A DNA stretch of 6,896 nt from Burkholderiales bacterium (lineage in GTDB: Bacteria; Pseudomonadota; Gammaproteobacteria; Burkholderiales; SG8-39), in assembly GCA_029266935.1 (NCBI GenBank), contig JAQSVY010000070.1, forward strand, positions 1 to 6,896, in the 5' to 3' direction. Below are positions 1 through 6,613 of this stretch, one piece after another. The first letter of the stretch is position 1. Every line of letters begins with the position of its first letter. The notes beneath the pieces were generated by a model. That model was given only the letters and a program-made list of their open reading frames with translations, was not told the origin of the DNA and did not search any database. A program made the translations under genes and the position numbers.

Positions 1-963
1 GCCGCCCGGCTGCAGGATCTCGTAGGGGCTCATGGTGGCGTCGCCGACGAAGATCACCTTGTAGTCGTGGCCGTACTTGTGCAGCAGCTCCCAGGTGCGG
101 GTGCGCTCGGAATGCCGGCGCCGGTTGTCCTTCCACACGAAGTCGTACAGGCAGTTGTGGAAGTAGAAGAACTCGAGGCGCTTGAACTCCGTCTTGGCGG
201 CGCTGAAGAGCTCCTCGGCGAGCTTGATGTGCTCGTCCATGGTGCCGCCGATGTCCATCAGCATCAGCACCTTGATGGCGTTGCGCCGCTCGGGGCGCAT
301 GTGGATGTCGAGGTAGGTCTTCCTCGCCGTCTCGTCGATCGTAGTCTGCAGATCGAACTCGTCGGGCGCGCCTTCACGGGCGAATTTCCGCAATCTGCGC
401 AAGGCGACCTTGATGTTGCGCGTGCCGAGCTCGACCGAGTCGTCGAGGTTGCGGTACTCGCGCTGGTCCCACACCTTGACCGCGCTCCTGTTGCGCGAGC
501 GCTCCTGGCCGATGCGGATGCCCTCGGGATTGTAGCCGTAGGCGCCGTAGGGCGAGGTGCCGCCGGTGCCGATCCACTTGTTGCCCCCCTGGTGGCGGCC
601 CTTCTGCTCTTCCAGCCGCTGGCGCAGCGTTTCCATCAGCTTCTCCCAGCCGCCCAGGGCCTGGATCTGCTTCTTCTCCTCTTCAGAAAGCGTCAGCTCC
701 ACCTGCTTCAGCAGCCACTCCAGCGGGACCTGCGCCTCGATGCCGGGGATGGTCTCGACGCCGTGCCAGAACTCGCCGAAGGCGCGGTCGAACTTGTCGA
801 AGTTCGCCTCGTCCTTCACCAGCGTCGCACGCGCGAGGTAGTAGAACTCGTCGACCGACGGGCCGATGACCTTCTTGTCCATGGCCTCGAGCAGCGTCAG
901 GTACTCCTTGATGGAAACCGGCAGCTTGTGGCTCTTCAGCTTGAGGAAGAAGTCGATCAGCAC
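1..963 (-). CDS. VWA-domain protein, CoxE-like (COG3825 type), 3' end missing
   Basis: The reverse complement reads without a stop for 321 codons to the left edge, so this is the N-terminal part; relatives run to about 390 residues, so roughly 70 C-terminal residues are missing. The start is GTG at 963: it gives the family-type N-terminus MLIDFFLKLKSHKLPVS followed by KEYLTLLEA, and the nearby ATG (971-969) is out of frame and hits a stop within five codons. Residues about 1-130 form a helical, charged N-terminal region. A Gly/Tyr-rich segment follows (about 133-155, with NKWIGTGGTSPYGAYGYNPE), and a VWA domain begins near residue 225. Its metal-site motif is D237-I-G-G-T241, a relaxed form of DxSxS, and a second metal-site candidate is GDAT at 307-310. 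Other family hallmarks are FFYFHNCLYDFVWKDNRRRH and the final SPYEILQPGG. Relatives are often encoded beside a MoxR-type AAA+ ATPase and may act as its partner in protein or cofactor maturation; the exact role is unknown. No MoxR gene is visible, and none can lie directly upstream because that position is taken by divergent yejA. Confidence 0.9.
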   Translation of the reverse strand, partial: MLIDFFLKLKSHKLPVSIKEYLTLLEAMDKKVIGPSVDEFYYLARATLVKDEANFDKFDRAFGEFWHGVETIPGIEAQVPLEWLLKQVELTLSEEEKKQIQALGGWEKLMETLRQRLEEQKGRHQGGNKWIGTGGTSPYGAYGYNPEGIRIGQERSRNRSAVKVWDQREYRNLDDSVELGTRNIKVALRRLRKFAREGAPDEFDLQTTIDETARKTYLDIHMRPERRNAIKVLMLMDIGGTMDEHIKLAEELFSAAKTEFKRLEFFYFHNCLYDFVWKDNRRRHSERTRTWELLHKYGHDYKVIFVGDATMSPYEILQPGG

Positions 964-988
964 GGCGCCATGATACCCTCGGCCGGCG
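964..988. promoter_or_regulatory. 25-bp divergent intergenic gap with opposed -10-like boxes
   Basis: This is the whole space between the GTG start of the VWA gene (minus) and the TTG start of yejA (plus). On the minus strand TATCAT (975-970) matches the sigma-70 -10 consensus at five of six bases and lies six bases before the GTG, so transcription could begin at the start codon itself. On the plus strand TGATACCCT (971-979) reads as an extended -10 (TG, one base, then TAnnnT), ending nine bases before the TTG. The two boxes share bases 971-975. No convincing -35 is seen for either direction, though an extended -10 can act without one. These are motif matches only; the real promoters may lie inside the neighbouring coding sequences. 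Confidence 0.3.
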
Positions 989-2773
989 TTGAGATTCCTG
1001 TACGTCCTAGCCGCCGCTCTGTTGTCTCCCGCCTGCTGGGCCCAGTCGCACGCCATCGCCATGCACGGCGATCCGAAGTACGGCCCGGGGTTCCGCCACT
1101 TCGACTATGTCAATCCCGACGCGCCGAAGGGGGGCGAGCTGCGCCTCGCCGCTGAAGGCAGCTTCGACAACCTGAATCCCTTCATCCCCCGGGGCACGGC
1201 AGCCGCGGGCGCGAGCGCTATGTTCGAAACGCTGCTCGTGGGAAGCGCCGATGAGCCCTTCACCGAGTATGGGCTGCTCGCCGAGACCATCGAGGTGCCG
1301 AAGGACCGCTCCTGGGCGCTGTTCACGCTGCGCCGCGAGGCGCGCTGGCACGACGGCCGCCCGGTGACCGCGGAGGACGTCATCTTCTCGCTCGAGACGC
1401 TGCGCAAGCACGGCCATCCCTTCTACCGTTTCTATTACCAGGCGATCGCCGGGGTGGAAAAAGCGGGCGAGCGCCAGGTGCGCTTCTCGTTCGCCGCGGG
1501 CGACAACCGCGAAATGCCGCTCATCGCGGGTCAGCTGCCGATATTGCCGAGACACTACTGGCAAGGACACAACGACAGGGAGGGCCGCGATTTCTCCCGC
1601 ACCACGCTCGAGCCGCCGCTCGGCAGCGGGCCTTACCGCATCGCGGGGTTCGAGACCGGGCGCCACGTGCTGCTCGAGCGTGTGCGCGAGTACTGGGGCC
1701 GGGACCTCGCGGTGAACCGCGGCATGCACAACTTCGATCGCATCCGCTACGACTATTTCCGCGACGCCACCGTAATCCGCGAGGCGGTGAAGGCGGGCAG
1801 CGTCGATCTTCGCTTCGAGAACCAGGCCAAGGCCTGGGCGCTCGACTACGACACGCCCGCGGTGCGCGAGGGCAGGCTGCGCAAGCACGCCTTCGACCAC
1901 GACCGCCCCGCCGGCATGCAGGGCTTCGCTATGAACACCCGGCGGCCGATCTTCCAGGACCTGCGCGTGCGCCAGGCGCTCGCGTTCGCCTTCGACTTCG
2001 AATGGAGCAACCGCAACCTCTTCTTCGGCCAGTACAAGCGCAGCGAGAGCTATTTCGCCAATGCCGAGCTCGCGGCGACCGGCCTGCCCAGCGCCGCGGA
2101 GAAGAAGCTCCTCGAGCCCTGGCGCGGCCAGATCCCCGGGGAGGTGTTCAGCGAGGAATACCGGGCGCCCGCGACCGACGGCAGCGGCTGGCCGCGCGAG
2201 AATCTGCGGCGCGCCTTCGCGCTTCTCGCCGAGGCCGGGTGGATGGTGCGCGACCTGCGCCTCGTGAACGAGCGGACCGGGCAGCCGTTCAGCTTCGAGA
2301 TCCTCCTCGTGGGAAGCGGATTCGAGCGCATCGTGCTTCCCTACGTGCGCAACCTCAAGCGCCTGGGCATCGAGGCGCGCGTGCGCGTGGTCGACAGCTC
2401 GCAGTACATCAACCGGCTGCGCGCCTTCGATTTCGACATGATCGTCTCGTCGTGGGGACAGAGCAACTCGCCGGGCAACGAGCAGCGCGACTACTGGGGC
2501 TCGGCGGCCGCGAAGACGGCCGGCAGCCGCAACTACACCGGCATTTCGAGCCCCGCGGTGGACGCGCTCATCGACGCCATCATCGCCGCGCCCGACCGCG
2601 CTAGCCTGGTCGAGCGCACGCGGGCGCTCGACCGGGTGCTGCTGTGGAGCCACCTCGTCGTGCCCAACTGGCATTCGCCGGTCGACCGGGTCGTGTTCTG
2701 GGACAAGTTCGGCTACCCGGAGCCTCCGCCCATGCAGGGCACCGCCACCGACTACTGGTGGGCCAAACAATAG
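989..2773 (+). CDS. yejA: YejA, periplasmic peptide-binding protein of ABC importer
   Basis: This 594-residue protein belongs to the family 5 extracellular solute-binding proteins (SBP_bac_5; OppA/DppA relatives) and should bind oligopeptides in the periplasm for the YejBE channel. E. coli YejA is about 600 residues, so it is full length. The N-terminus MRFLYVLAAALLSPACWA is a short Sec signal peptide; cleavage after Ala15 or Ala18 is plausible. Cys16 is not in a good lipobox (Ser at -3), so a lipoprotein is unlikely. The mature protein opens with the family signature HGDPKYGPGFRHFDYVNPDA, then PKGGELRLAAEGSFDNLNPF. The binding domain covers most of the rest, and the C-terminus ends in DYWWAKQ. 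The start is TTG at 989: an in-frame TGA at 971-973 prevents extension, and the only other early option (CTG 998) would remove Arg2, the sole positive charge of the signal peptide. No Shine-Dalgarno is visible before the TTG. It is the first gene of the operon, six bases before yejB. Family assignment is secure; the actual ligand is inferred. Confidence 0.95.
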   Translation: MRFLYVLAAALLSPACWAQSHAIAMHGDPKYGPGFRHFDYVNPDAPKGGELRLAAEGSFDNLNPFIPRGTAAAGASAMFETLLVGSADEPFTEYGLLAETIEVPKDRSWALFTLRREARWHDGRPVTAEDVIFSLETLRKHGHPFYRFYYQAIAGVEKAGERQVRFSFAAGDNREMPLIAGQLPILPRHYWQGHNDREGRDFSRTTLEPPLGSGPYRIAGFETGRHVLLERVREYWGRDLAVNRGMHNFDRIRYDYFRDATVIREAVKAGSVDLRFENQAKAWALDYDTPAVREGRLRKHAFDHDRPAGMQGFAMNTRRPIFQDLRVRQALAFAFDFEWSNRNLFFGQYKRSESYFANAELAATGLPSAAEKKLLEPWRGQIPGEVFSEEYRAPATDGSGWPRENLRRAFALLAEAGWMVRDLRLVNERTGQPFSFEILLVGSGFERIVLPYVRNLKRLGIEARVRVVDSSQYINRLRAFDFDMIVSSWGQSNSPGNEQRDYWGSAAAKTAGSRNYTGISSPAVDALIDAIIAAPDRASLVERTRALDRVLLWSHLVVPNWHSPVDRVVFWDKFGYPEPPPMQGTATDYWWAKQ

Positions 2774-2779
2774 CGGGCC

Positions 2780-3880
2780 ATGGGCGCCTACATCATCCGC
2801 CGTCTGCTGCTCATCATCCCGACCCTCTTCGGCATCATGGTGATCAACTTCGTGGTCATCCAGGCCGCCCCTGGCGGGCCGGTGGAGCAGGTGCTCGCCG
2901 AGCTCCAGCAGGTGGGCGGCGCCGCCGCCGAGCGCGTCACGCGCGCCGGCGGGGAGCTCGCCGGCGGCGCTCAGGTTTCTTCTCGAGGAGAAACCACCAA
3001 GTACCGGGGCGCGCAGGGTCTCGACCCGGAGTTCATCAAGGAGCTGGAGCGAAGGTTCGGCTTCGACAGGCCGGCGCACGAGCGCTTCTTCCTGATGATG
3101 AAGAACTACCTGACGTTCGATTTCGGCTCGAGCTTCTTCCGCGACCGCTCGGTGGTGGAGCTGGTGGTGGAGAAGATGCCGGTGTCGATCTCGCTCGGCC
3201 TGTGGACCACGCTCATCGTGTACCTCGTGTCGATTCCCCTCGGCATCGTCAAGGCGGTGCGCGACGGCAGCCGCTTCGACGTGGCCACCTCGGGGGCCAT
3301 CGTGGTCGGCTACGCCATCCCGAGCTTCCTTTTTGCGGTCCTGCTGCTCGTGCTCTTGGCGGGCGGCAGCTACGTGAGCTGGTTCCCGTTGCGGGGTCTG
3401 ACCTCGGAGAACTGGGGCGAGCTCAGCCTCGCGGGCAAGGTCCTCGACTACCTGTGGCACATCTGCCTGCCGGTGACGGCGATGGTGATCGGCGGCTTCG
3501 CCACGCTCACCATGCTCACCAAGAACTCCTTCCTCGACCAGATCGCGCAGCAATACGTCGTCACCGCGCGCGCGAAGGGCCTGGACGAGAAGGGCGTCCT
3601 CTACGGGCACGTGTTCAGGAACGCCATGCTGATCGTCATCGCCGGCTTCCCTTCGGCCTTCGTCGGCATCCTTTTCACCGGCTCGGTGCTGATCGAGGTG
3701 ATCTTCTCGCTCGACGGCCTGGGCCTGCTCGGCTTCGAGGCGGCGATCAACCGCGACTACCCGGTGATGTTCGGCACGCTCTTCTTCTTCTCGCTGCTCG
3801 GCCTGCTCATGAACCTGGTGGGCGACCTGATGTACACCGTGGTCGACCCGCGCATCGACTTCGAGGCGAGGAAAGCCTGA
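2780..3880 (+). CDS. yejB: YejB, inner-membrane permease of YejABEF peptide importer
   Basis: This is a 366-residue DppB/OppB-type permease (BPD_transp_1), matching the roughly 364 residues of E. coli YejB. It begins [20 protein letters not shown], the usual cytoplasmic start running into transmembrane helix 1 (about 9-29). A long periplasmic segment follows (about 31-130), carrying [16 protein letters not shown] at 75-90. Five more hydrophobic segments lie near 133-158, 171-194, 225-247, 283-310 and 329-352. The cytoplasmic EAA loop that docks on the ATPase is [20 protein letters not shown] (259-278) followed by FRNAM. The protein ends in [13 protein letters not shown], also typical. It pairs with YejE to form the translocation channel. 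The ATG lies six bases after the yejA stop with no strong Shine-Dalgarno, suggesting translational coupling. Its TGA stop overlaps the start codon of yejE. Codons 66-72 contain an odd inverted repeat, listed separately. Confidence 0.96.
   Translation: MGAYIIRRLLLIIPTLFGIMVINFVVIQAAPGGPVEQVLAELQQVGGAAAERVTRAGGELAGGAQVSSRGETTKYRGAQGLDPEFIKELERRFGFDRPAHERFFLMMKNYLTFDFGSSFFRDRSVVELVVEKMPVSISLGLWTTLIVYLVSIPLGIVKAVRDGSRFDVATSGAIVVGYAIPSFLFAVLLLVLLAGGSYVSWFPLRGLTSENWGELSLAGKVLDYLWHICLPVTAMVIGGFATLTMLTKNSFLDQIAQQYVVTARAKGLDEKGVLYGHVFRNAMLIVIAGFPSAFVGILFTGSVLIEVIFSLDGLGLLGFEAAINRDYPVMFGTLFFFSLLGLLMNLVGDLMYTVVDPRIDFEARKA
2974..2995 (+). repeat. 22-nt inverted repeat inside yejB
   Basis: The arms GGTTTCTTC (2974-2982) and GGAGAAACC (2987-2995) flank a TCGA loop. 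In RNA this gives a nine-pair stem with a single U-G wobble and a tetraloop. It encodes residues 66-72 (VSSRGET) of the YejB periplasmic loop. The codons used (GTT, TCT, TCT, CGA, GGA, GAA) differ sharply from the G/C-ending codons around them. A GC-rich potential stem lies just upstream (2944-2950 with 2960-2966). No T-tract follows, so a classical terminator is unlikely. The structure is visible; any function is unknown. Confidence 0.6.
3863..3873 (+). promoter_or_regulatory. Shine-Dalgarno deciding the yejE start
   Basis: Two purine-rich matches, GAGG at 3863-3866 and GAGGAA at 3868-3873, lie inside the last codons of yejB just before the CTG at 3877. Spacings are ten and three bases, so at least one is near usable range. 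No ATG, GTG or TTG in the yejE frame lies near here; the next in-frame ATG is at 3988, inside the protein. The site therefore supports initiation at CTG with coupling to yejB termination. Confidence 0.5.
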
Positions 3881-4896
3881 CCCCCCTCGCGCGCCGACGC
3901 CTCGCCGTCTTCCGTGCCAACCGCCGCGGCTTCTGGTCGCTGTGGATCTTCCTCGCGCTCTTCATCGTCAGCCTGGGCGCGGAACTGATGGCGAACGAGA
4001 AGCCGGCGCTCGTGGTGTTCGACGGCAAGTTCTACTCGCCGATGCTGCATGCCTATCCCGAGACGCTCTTCGGGGGGGAGTTCGAGACCGAGGCCGACTA
4101 CCGCGACCCGTACGTCCGGAAACTCATCGACGACAAGGGCTGGATGCTCGCGCCGCTCATTCCCTATCACCACCGCACGGTGGCCTGGGACCTGCCGCAG
4201 CCGGCGCCTTCGCCGCCCGATCGGCGCCACTGGCTGGGCACCGACGACCAGGCGCGCGACGTGACCGCGCGGCTCATCTACGGCTTTCGCATCTCGGTGC
4301 TCTTCGGCCTCACGCTCACGCTGGTGAGCACGCTGATCGGCGTCGTCGCCGGCGCGGTGCAGGGCTACCTCGGCGGCTGGGTGGATCTGCTGTTCCAGCG
4401 CTTCATGGAGATCTGGTCGGGCCTTCCCGTTCTCTACTTGCTCATCATTCTCGCCAGTGTGGTCGAACCGAACTTCTGGTGGCTGCTCGGCATCATGCTG
4501 CTCTTCTCCTGGATGGCGCTGGTGGGCGTAGTGCGCGCGGAGTTCCTGCGCGCGCGCAACTTCGACTACGTGCGCGCCGCGCGCGCGCTCGGCGCATCCG
4601 AGCCCGCGGTGATGTTCCGCCACGTGCTGCCCAACGCCATGGTGGCGACGCTCACCTTCCTGCCCTTCATCCTCTCGGGTTCGATCACCACGCTCACCGC
4701 GCTCGACTTCATCGGCTTCGGCCTGCCGCCCGGCTCCGCCTCGCTCGGCGAGCTGCTCGCGCAGGGCAAGGCGAACCTGCAGGCGCCGTGGCTCGCGCTC
4801 ACCGGATTCTTCTCGCTCGCCATCATGCTCTCGCTGCTCGTGTTCATCGGCGAGGCGGTGCGCGACGCCTTCGATCCGCGCAAGAGCGCGGTCTGA
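3877..4896 (+). CDS. yejE: YejE, inner-membrane permease of YejABEF peptide importer (CTG start)
   Basis: This is a DppC/OppC-type permease, the partner of YejB in the membrane channel. From CTG at 3877 it is 339 residues, close to the 341 of E. coli YejE, and starts [20 protein letters not shown]. That matches the family's basic N-terminus leading into helix 1 (about 19-37, [17 protein letters not shown]). The ATG at 3988 (residue 38 of this model) would delete that helix. A periplasmic insert characteristic of YejE covers about 38-137 and includes the [12 protein letters not shown] motif at 118-129 (Ala where most relatives have Gly). Further hydrophobic segments lie near 139-163, 183-196, 201-220, 255-272 and 308-326. 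The EAA loop is [20 protein letters not shown] (231-250), then LPNAM. The end [14 protein letters not shown] is typical. The start overlaps the yejB stop as CTGA, and the stop overlaps the yejF ATG as TGATG. A run of seven G at 4072-4078 lies in the insert without breaking the frame. Identity is firm; the CTG start is inferred. Confidence 0.93.
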   Translation: MTPLARRRLAVFRANRRGFWSLWIFLALFIVSLGAELMANEKPALVVFDGKFYSPMLHAYPETLFGGEFETEADYRDPYVRKLIDDKGWMLAPLIPYHHRTVAWDLPQPAPSPPDRRHWLGTDDQARDVTARLIYGFRISVLFGLTLTLVSTLIGVVAGAVQGYLGGWVDLLFQRFMEIWSGLPVLYLLIILASVVEPNFWWLLGIMLLFSWMALVGVVRAEFLRARNFDYVRAARALGASEPAVMFRHVLPNAMVATLTFLPFILSGSITTLTALDFIGFGLPPGSASLGELLAQGKANLQAPWLALTGFFSLAIMLSLLVFIGEAVRDAFDPRKSAV

Positions 4897-6497
4897 TGCT
4901 CCAGGTCGAGAACCTCCACGTCCAGTTTCCCGGGGAGCAGGAACCGGTGCACGCCGTGCGCGGCATCTCCTTCGACATCCAGGAGGGTGAGACCGTGGCG
5001 CTCGTGGGGGAGTCGGGCTCGGGCAAGTCGGTCACCGCGCTTTCCATCCTGCAGCTGCTGCCGTATCCGCGCGCGCGCCACCCGGCCGGCAGCATCCGGT
5101 TCCGCGGCACCGAGCTCGTCGGCGCGGCGCCGGGCGTGCTCTCGCACATGCGCGGCGATCGCATCGCGATGATCTTCCAGGAGCCGATGACCTCGCTCAA
5201 CCCGCTGCACACCGTCGCCAAGCAGATCGGCGAGACGCTGCGGCTGCACAAGGGCGTGCGTGGAACCGCGGCCCGCAGCCGCACGCTCGAGCTGCTCGGC
5301 CTCGTCGGCCTGCCGGACCCCGCCGAGCGCCTCGACGCGTATCCGCACCAGCTCTCCGGCGGCCAGCGCCAGCGCGTCATGATCGCCATGGCGCTCGCGA
5401 ACGAGCCCGATCTGCTCATCGCCGACGAGCCCACCACCGCGCTTGACGTGACCATCCAGGCGCAGATCCTCGCGCTGCTGAAGGATCTGCAGAGCCGCTT
5501 TCGCATGGCGATGCTGCTCATCACCCACGACCTCGCCATCGTGCGCAAGATGGCCGGGCGCATCTGCGTCATGACCGAAGGCGAGATCGTCGAGCAGGCC
5601 GCGGCACGCGACATCTTCGAGCGGCCGCTGCACCCCTATACGAGGAAGCTCCTCGCCGCCCAGCCCAGCCCTCGGGTTCCCCGCTCCTCCCAGGATGCTC
5701 TGGAACTGGCGCGGGCGGAGGACCTTCGCGTGTGGTTCCCGGTCAAGGCCGGGGTGTTGCGGCGCACCGTTCGCCACATCAAGGCGGTCGACGGCGTCTC
5801 TGTGCGCGTGCAGGCGGGCCGCACCGTGGGCGTGGTCGGCGAATCGGGCTCGGGCAAGACCACGCTCGGCCTTGCGCTGCTGCGGCTGCAGCCGAGCGAG
5901 GGGGGCGTGTACTTCGACGGCCGCTCGATCCAGGGCCTGTCGTGGGGCGCGCTGCGGCCGCTGCGCCGCGAAATGCAGGTCGTCTTCCAGGATCCCTACG
6001 GGAGCCTGAGCCCGCGCATGTCGGTCGCGCAGATCGTCGAGGAGGGCCTCAAAGTCCACAACCTCGGCGGCACTCCCGCCGAGCGGCGCAAGCGGATCGA
6101 CGAGGCGCTCGCCGAAGTCGGGCTCGACCCCGCCATGGCCGAGCGCTACCCGCACGAGTTCTCCGGCGGCCAGCGCCAGAGGATCGCCATCGCCCGCGCG
6201 ATGGTACTCAAGCCCCGCCTGGTCGTCCTCGACGAGCCCACCAGCGCCCTCGACATGTCGGTGCAGGCCCAGATCGTCGACCTCCTGCGCGACCTGCAGT
6301 CGCGCCACGACCTCGCCTACGTCTTCATCAGCCACGACCTCAAGGTGGTGCGCGCCATGGCCGACGATCTCATCGTCATGCGCGACGGCAAAGTCGTCGA
6401 GCAGGGCTCCGCCGCGCGTGTCTTCGATCGCCCCGAGCACCCCTACACCCGCTCACTCCTCGCCGCCGCCGTCGACCTCGAGGTACTGGTGGCATAA
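4896..6497 (+). CDS. yejF: YejF, fused double-ATPase of YejABEF peptide importer
   Basis: This 533-residue protein (E. coli YejF about 529) joins two ABC ATPase domains of the OppD and OppF types in one chain and energises YejBE from the cytoplasm. Domain 1 (about 1-255) has Walker A GESGSGKS at 38-45, Q-loop Gln95, signature LSGGQ at 153-157, Walker B ending D177-E178 and H-loop His211. Domain 2 (about 272-525) has Walker A GESGSGKT at 315-322, Q-loop Gln365, signature FSGGQ at 422-426, Walker B ending D446-E447 and His480. All catalytic residues are present in both halves, so both ATP sites look competent. Each half ends with the oligopeptide-transporter tail motif HPYTR (246-250 and 515-519). 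The ATG overlaps the yejE stop by one base. A weak AAGAG lies nine bases upstream, so coupling is likely. It is the last gene of the operon; no strong terminator follows directly. Confidence 0.97.
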   Translation: MLQVENLHVQFPGEQEPVHAVRGISFDIQEGETVALVGESGSGKSVTALSILQLLPYPRARHPAGSIRFRGTELVGAAPGVLSHMRGDRIAMIFQEPMTSLNPLHTVAKQIGETLRLHKGVRGTAARSRTLELLGLVGLPDPAERLDAYPHQLSGGQRQRVMIAMALANEPDLLIADEPTTALDVTIQAQILALLKDLQSRFRMAMLLITHDLAIVRKMAGRICVMTEGEIVEQAAARDIFERPLHPYTRKLLAAQPSPRVPRSSQDALELARAEDLRVWFPVKAGVLRRTVRHIKAVDGVSVRVQAGRTVGVVGESGSGKTTLGLALLRLQPSEGGVYFDGRSIQGLSWGALRPLRREMQVVFQDPYGSLSPRMSVAQIVEEGLKVHNLGGTPAERRKRIDEALAEVGLDPAMAERYPHEFSGGQRQRIAIARAMVLKPRLVVLDEPTSALDMSVQAQIVDLLRDLQSRHDLAYVFISHDLKVVRAMADDLIVMRDGKVVEQGSAARVFDRPEHPYTRSLLAAAVDLEVLVA

Positions 6498-6613
6498 CGC
6501 ACACGCCAGCCAGTTTATCTGCCCGTCCTGCCGAGCATTGGCATCCTCGGATTCCACCGAGGAGGATATGCTAGGAAGAAAATCGACATGCGTGGACGGA
6601 CCAGGGGAAGAGG
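6498..6613. other. Intergenic region between yejF and the response regulator gene
   Basis: This 116-bp stretch is about 59% GC by hand count, lower than the importer genes. It holds one small hairpin (6544-6563), a strong purine tract GAGGAGG (6559-6565), and the likely ribosome binding site of the downstream gene (AGGGG at 6603-6607 and AAGAGG at 6608-6613). A -35-like TTGGCA occurs at 6538-6543, but no -10 sits at the right distance; TATGCT at 6567-6572 is 23 bases further on. I cannot place a promoter with confidence. Confidence 0.5.
6544..6563 (+). terminator. Possible weak terminator or leader hairpin after yejF
   Basis: TCCTCGG (6544-6550) and CCGAGGA (6557-6563) form a perfect seven-pair stem with the loop ATTCCA. 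It lies 46 bases after the yejF stop. No T-tract follows the 3' arm, so it is a poor intrinsic terminator. The 3' arm covers part of the GAGGAGG tract, so it could instead mask a ribosome binding site in a readthrough transcript. Chance formation is also possible for a stem of this size. Confidence 0.25.

Noticed and set aside
989..1042. YejA as a lipoprotein through Cys16
   Set aside because: The residues before the Cys are Ser-Pro-Ala; a lipobox needs Leu, Val or Ile at -3, so ordinary signal peptidase I cleavage is more likely.
67..1155. 362-codon plus-strand open frame over the VWA gene
   Set aside because: It is a Leu/Ala/Val/Glu-rich shadow with no domain; the minus-strand frame carries the conserved VWA family sequence.
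1233..2321. Repeated CTCGTGGGAAGCG near 1236 and 2308 in yejA
   Set aside because: It is a short match between two unrelated Leu-Val-Gly-Ser coding stretches, with no extension on either side.
1007..3610. 867-codon open frame on the minus strand opposite yejA and yejB
   Set aside because: It is rich in Arg, Ala, His and Glu with no recognisable domain and lies opposite two clearly conserved genes; long antisense frames are expected in GC-rich coding DNA.
2644..3876. Long in-frame upstream extension of yejE through the end of yejA and yejB
   Set aside because: The extra 411 codons lie out of frame over conserved YejA and YejB sequence and read as Arg/Gly/His-rich shadow protein; the permease sequence begins only after the yejB stop.
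4072..4078. Run of seven G in yejE as a possible slippage or frameshift site
   Set aside because: The frame is intact through it and protein similarity continues on both sides; nothing downstream suggests programmed frameshifting.
4566..6440. 624-codon open frame on the minus strand opposite yejE and yejF
   Set aside because: It is low-complexity and lacks family motifs, while the plus strand carries intact ABC transporter motifs over the same bases.
6538..6572. Sigma-70 promoter for the response regulator (TTGGCA with TATGCT)
   Set aside because: The two boxes are 23 bases apart, too far for a normal promoter; a sigma-54 reading also fails because no GC element lies at the -12 position.
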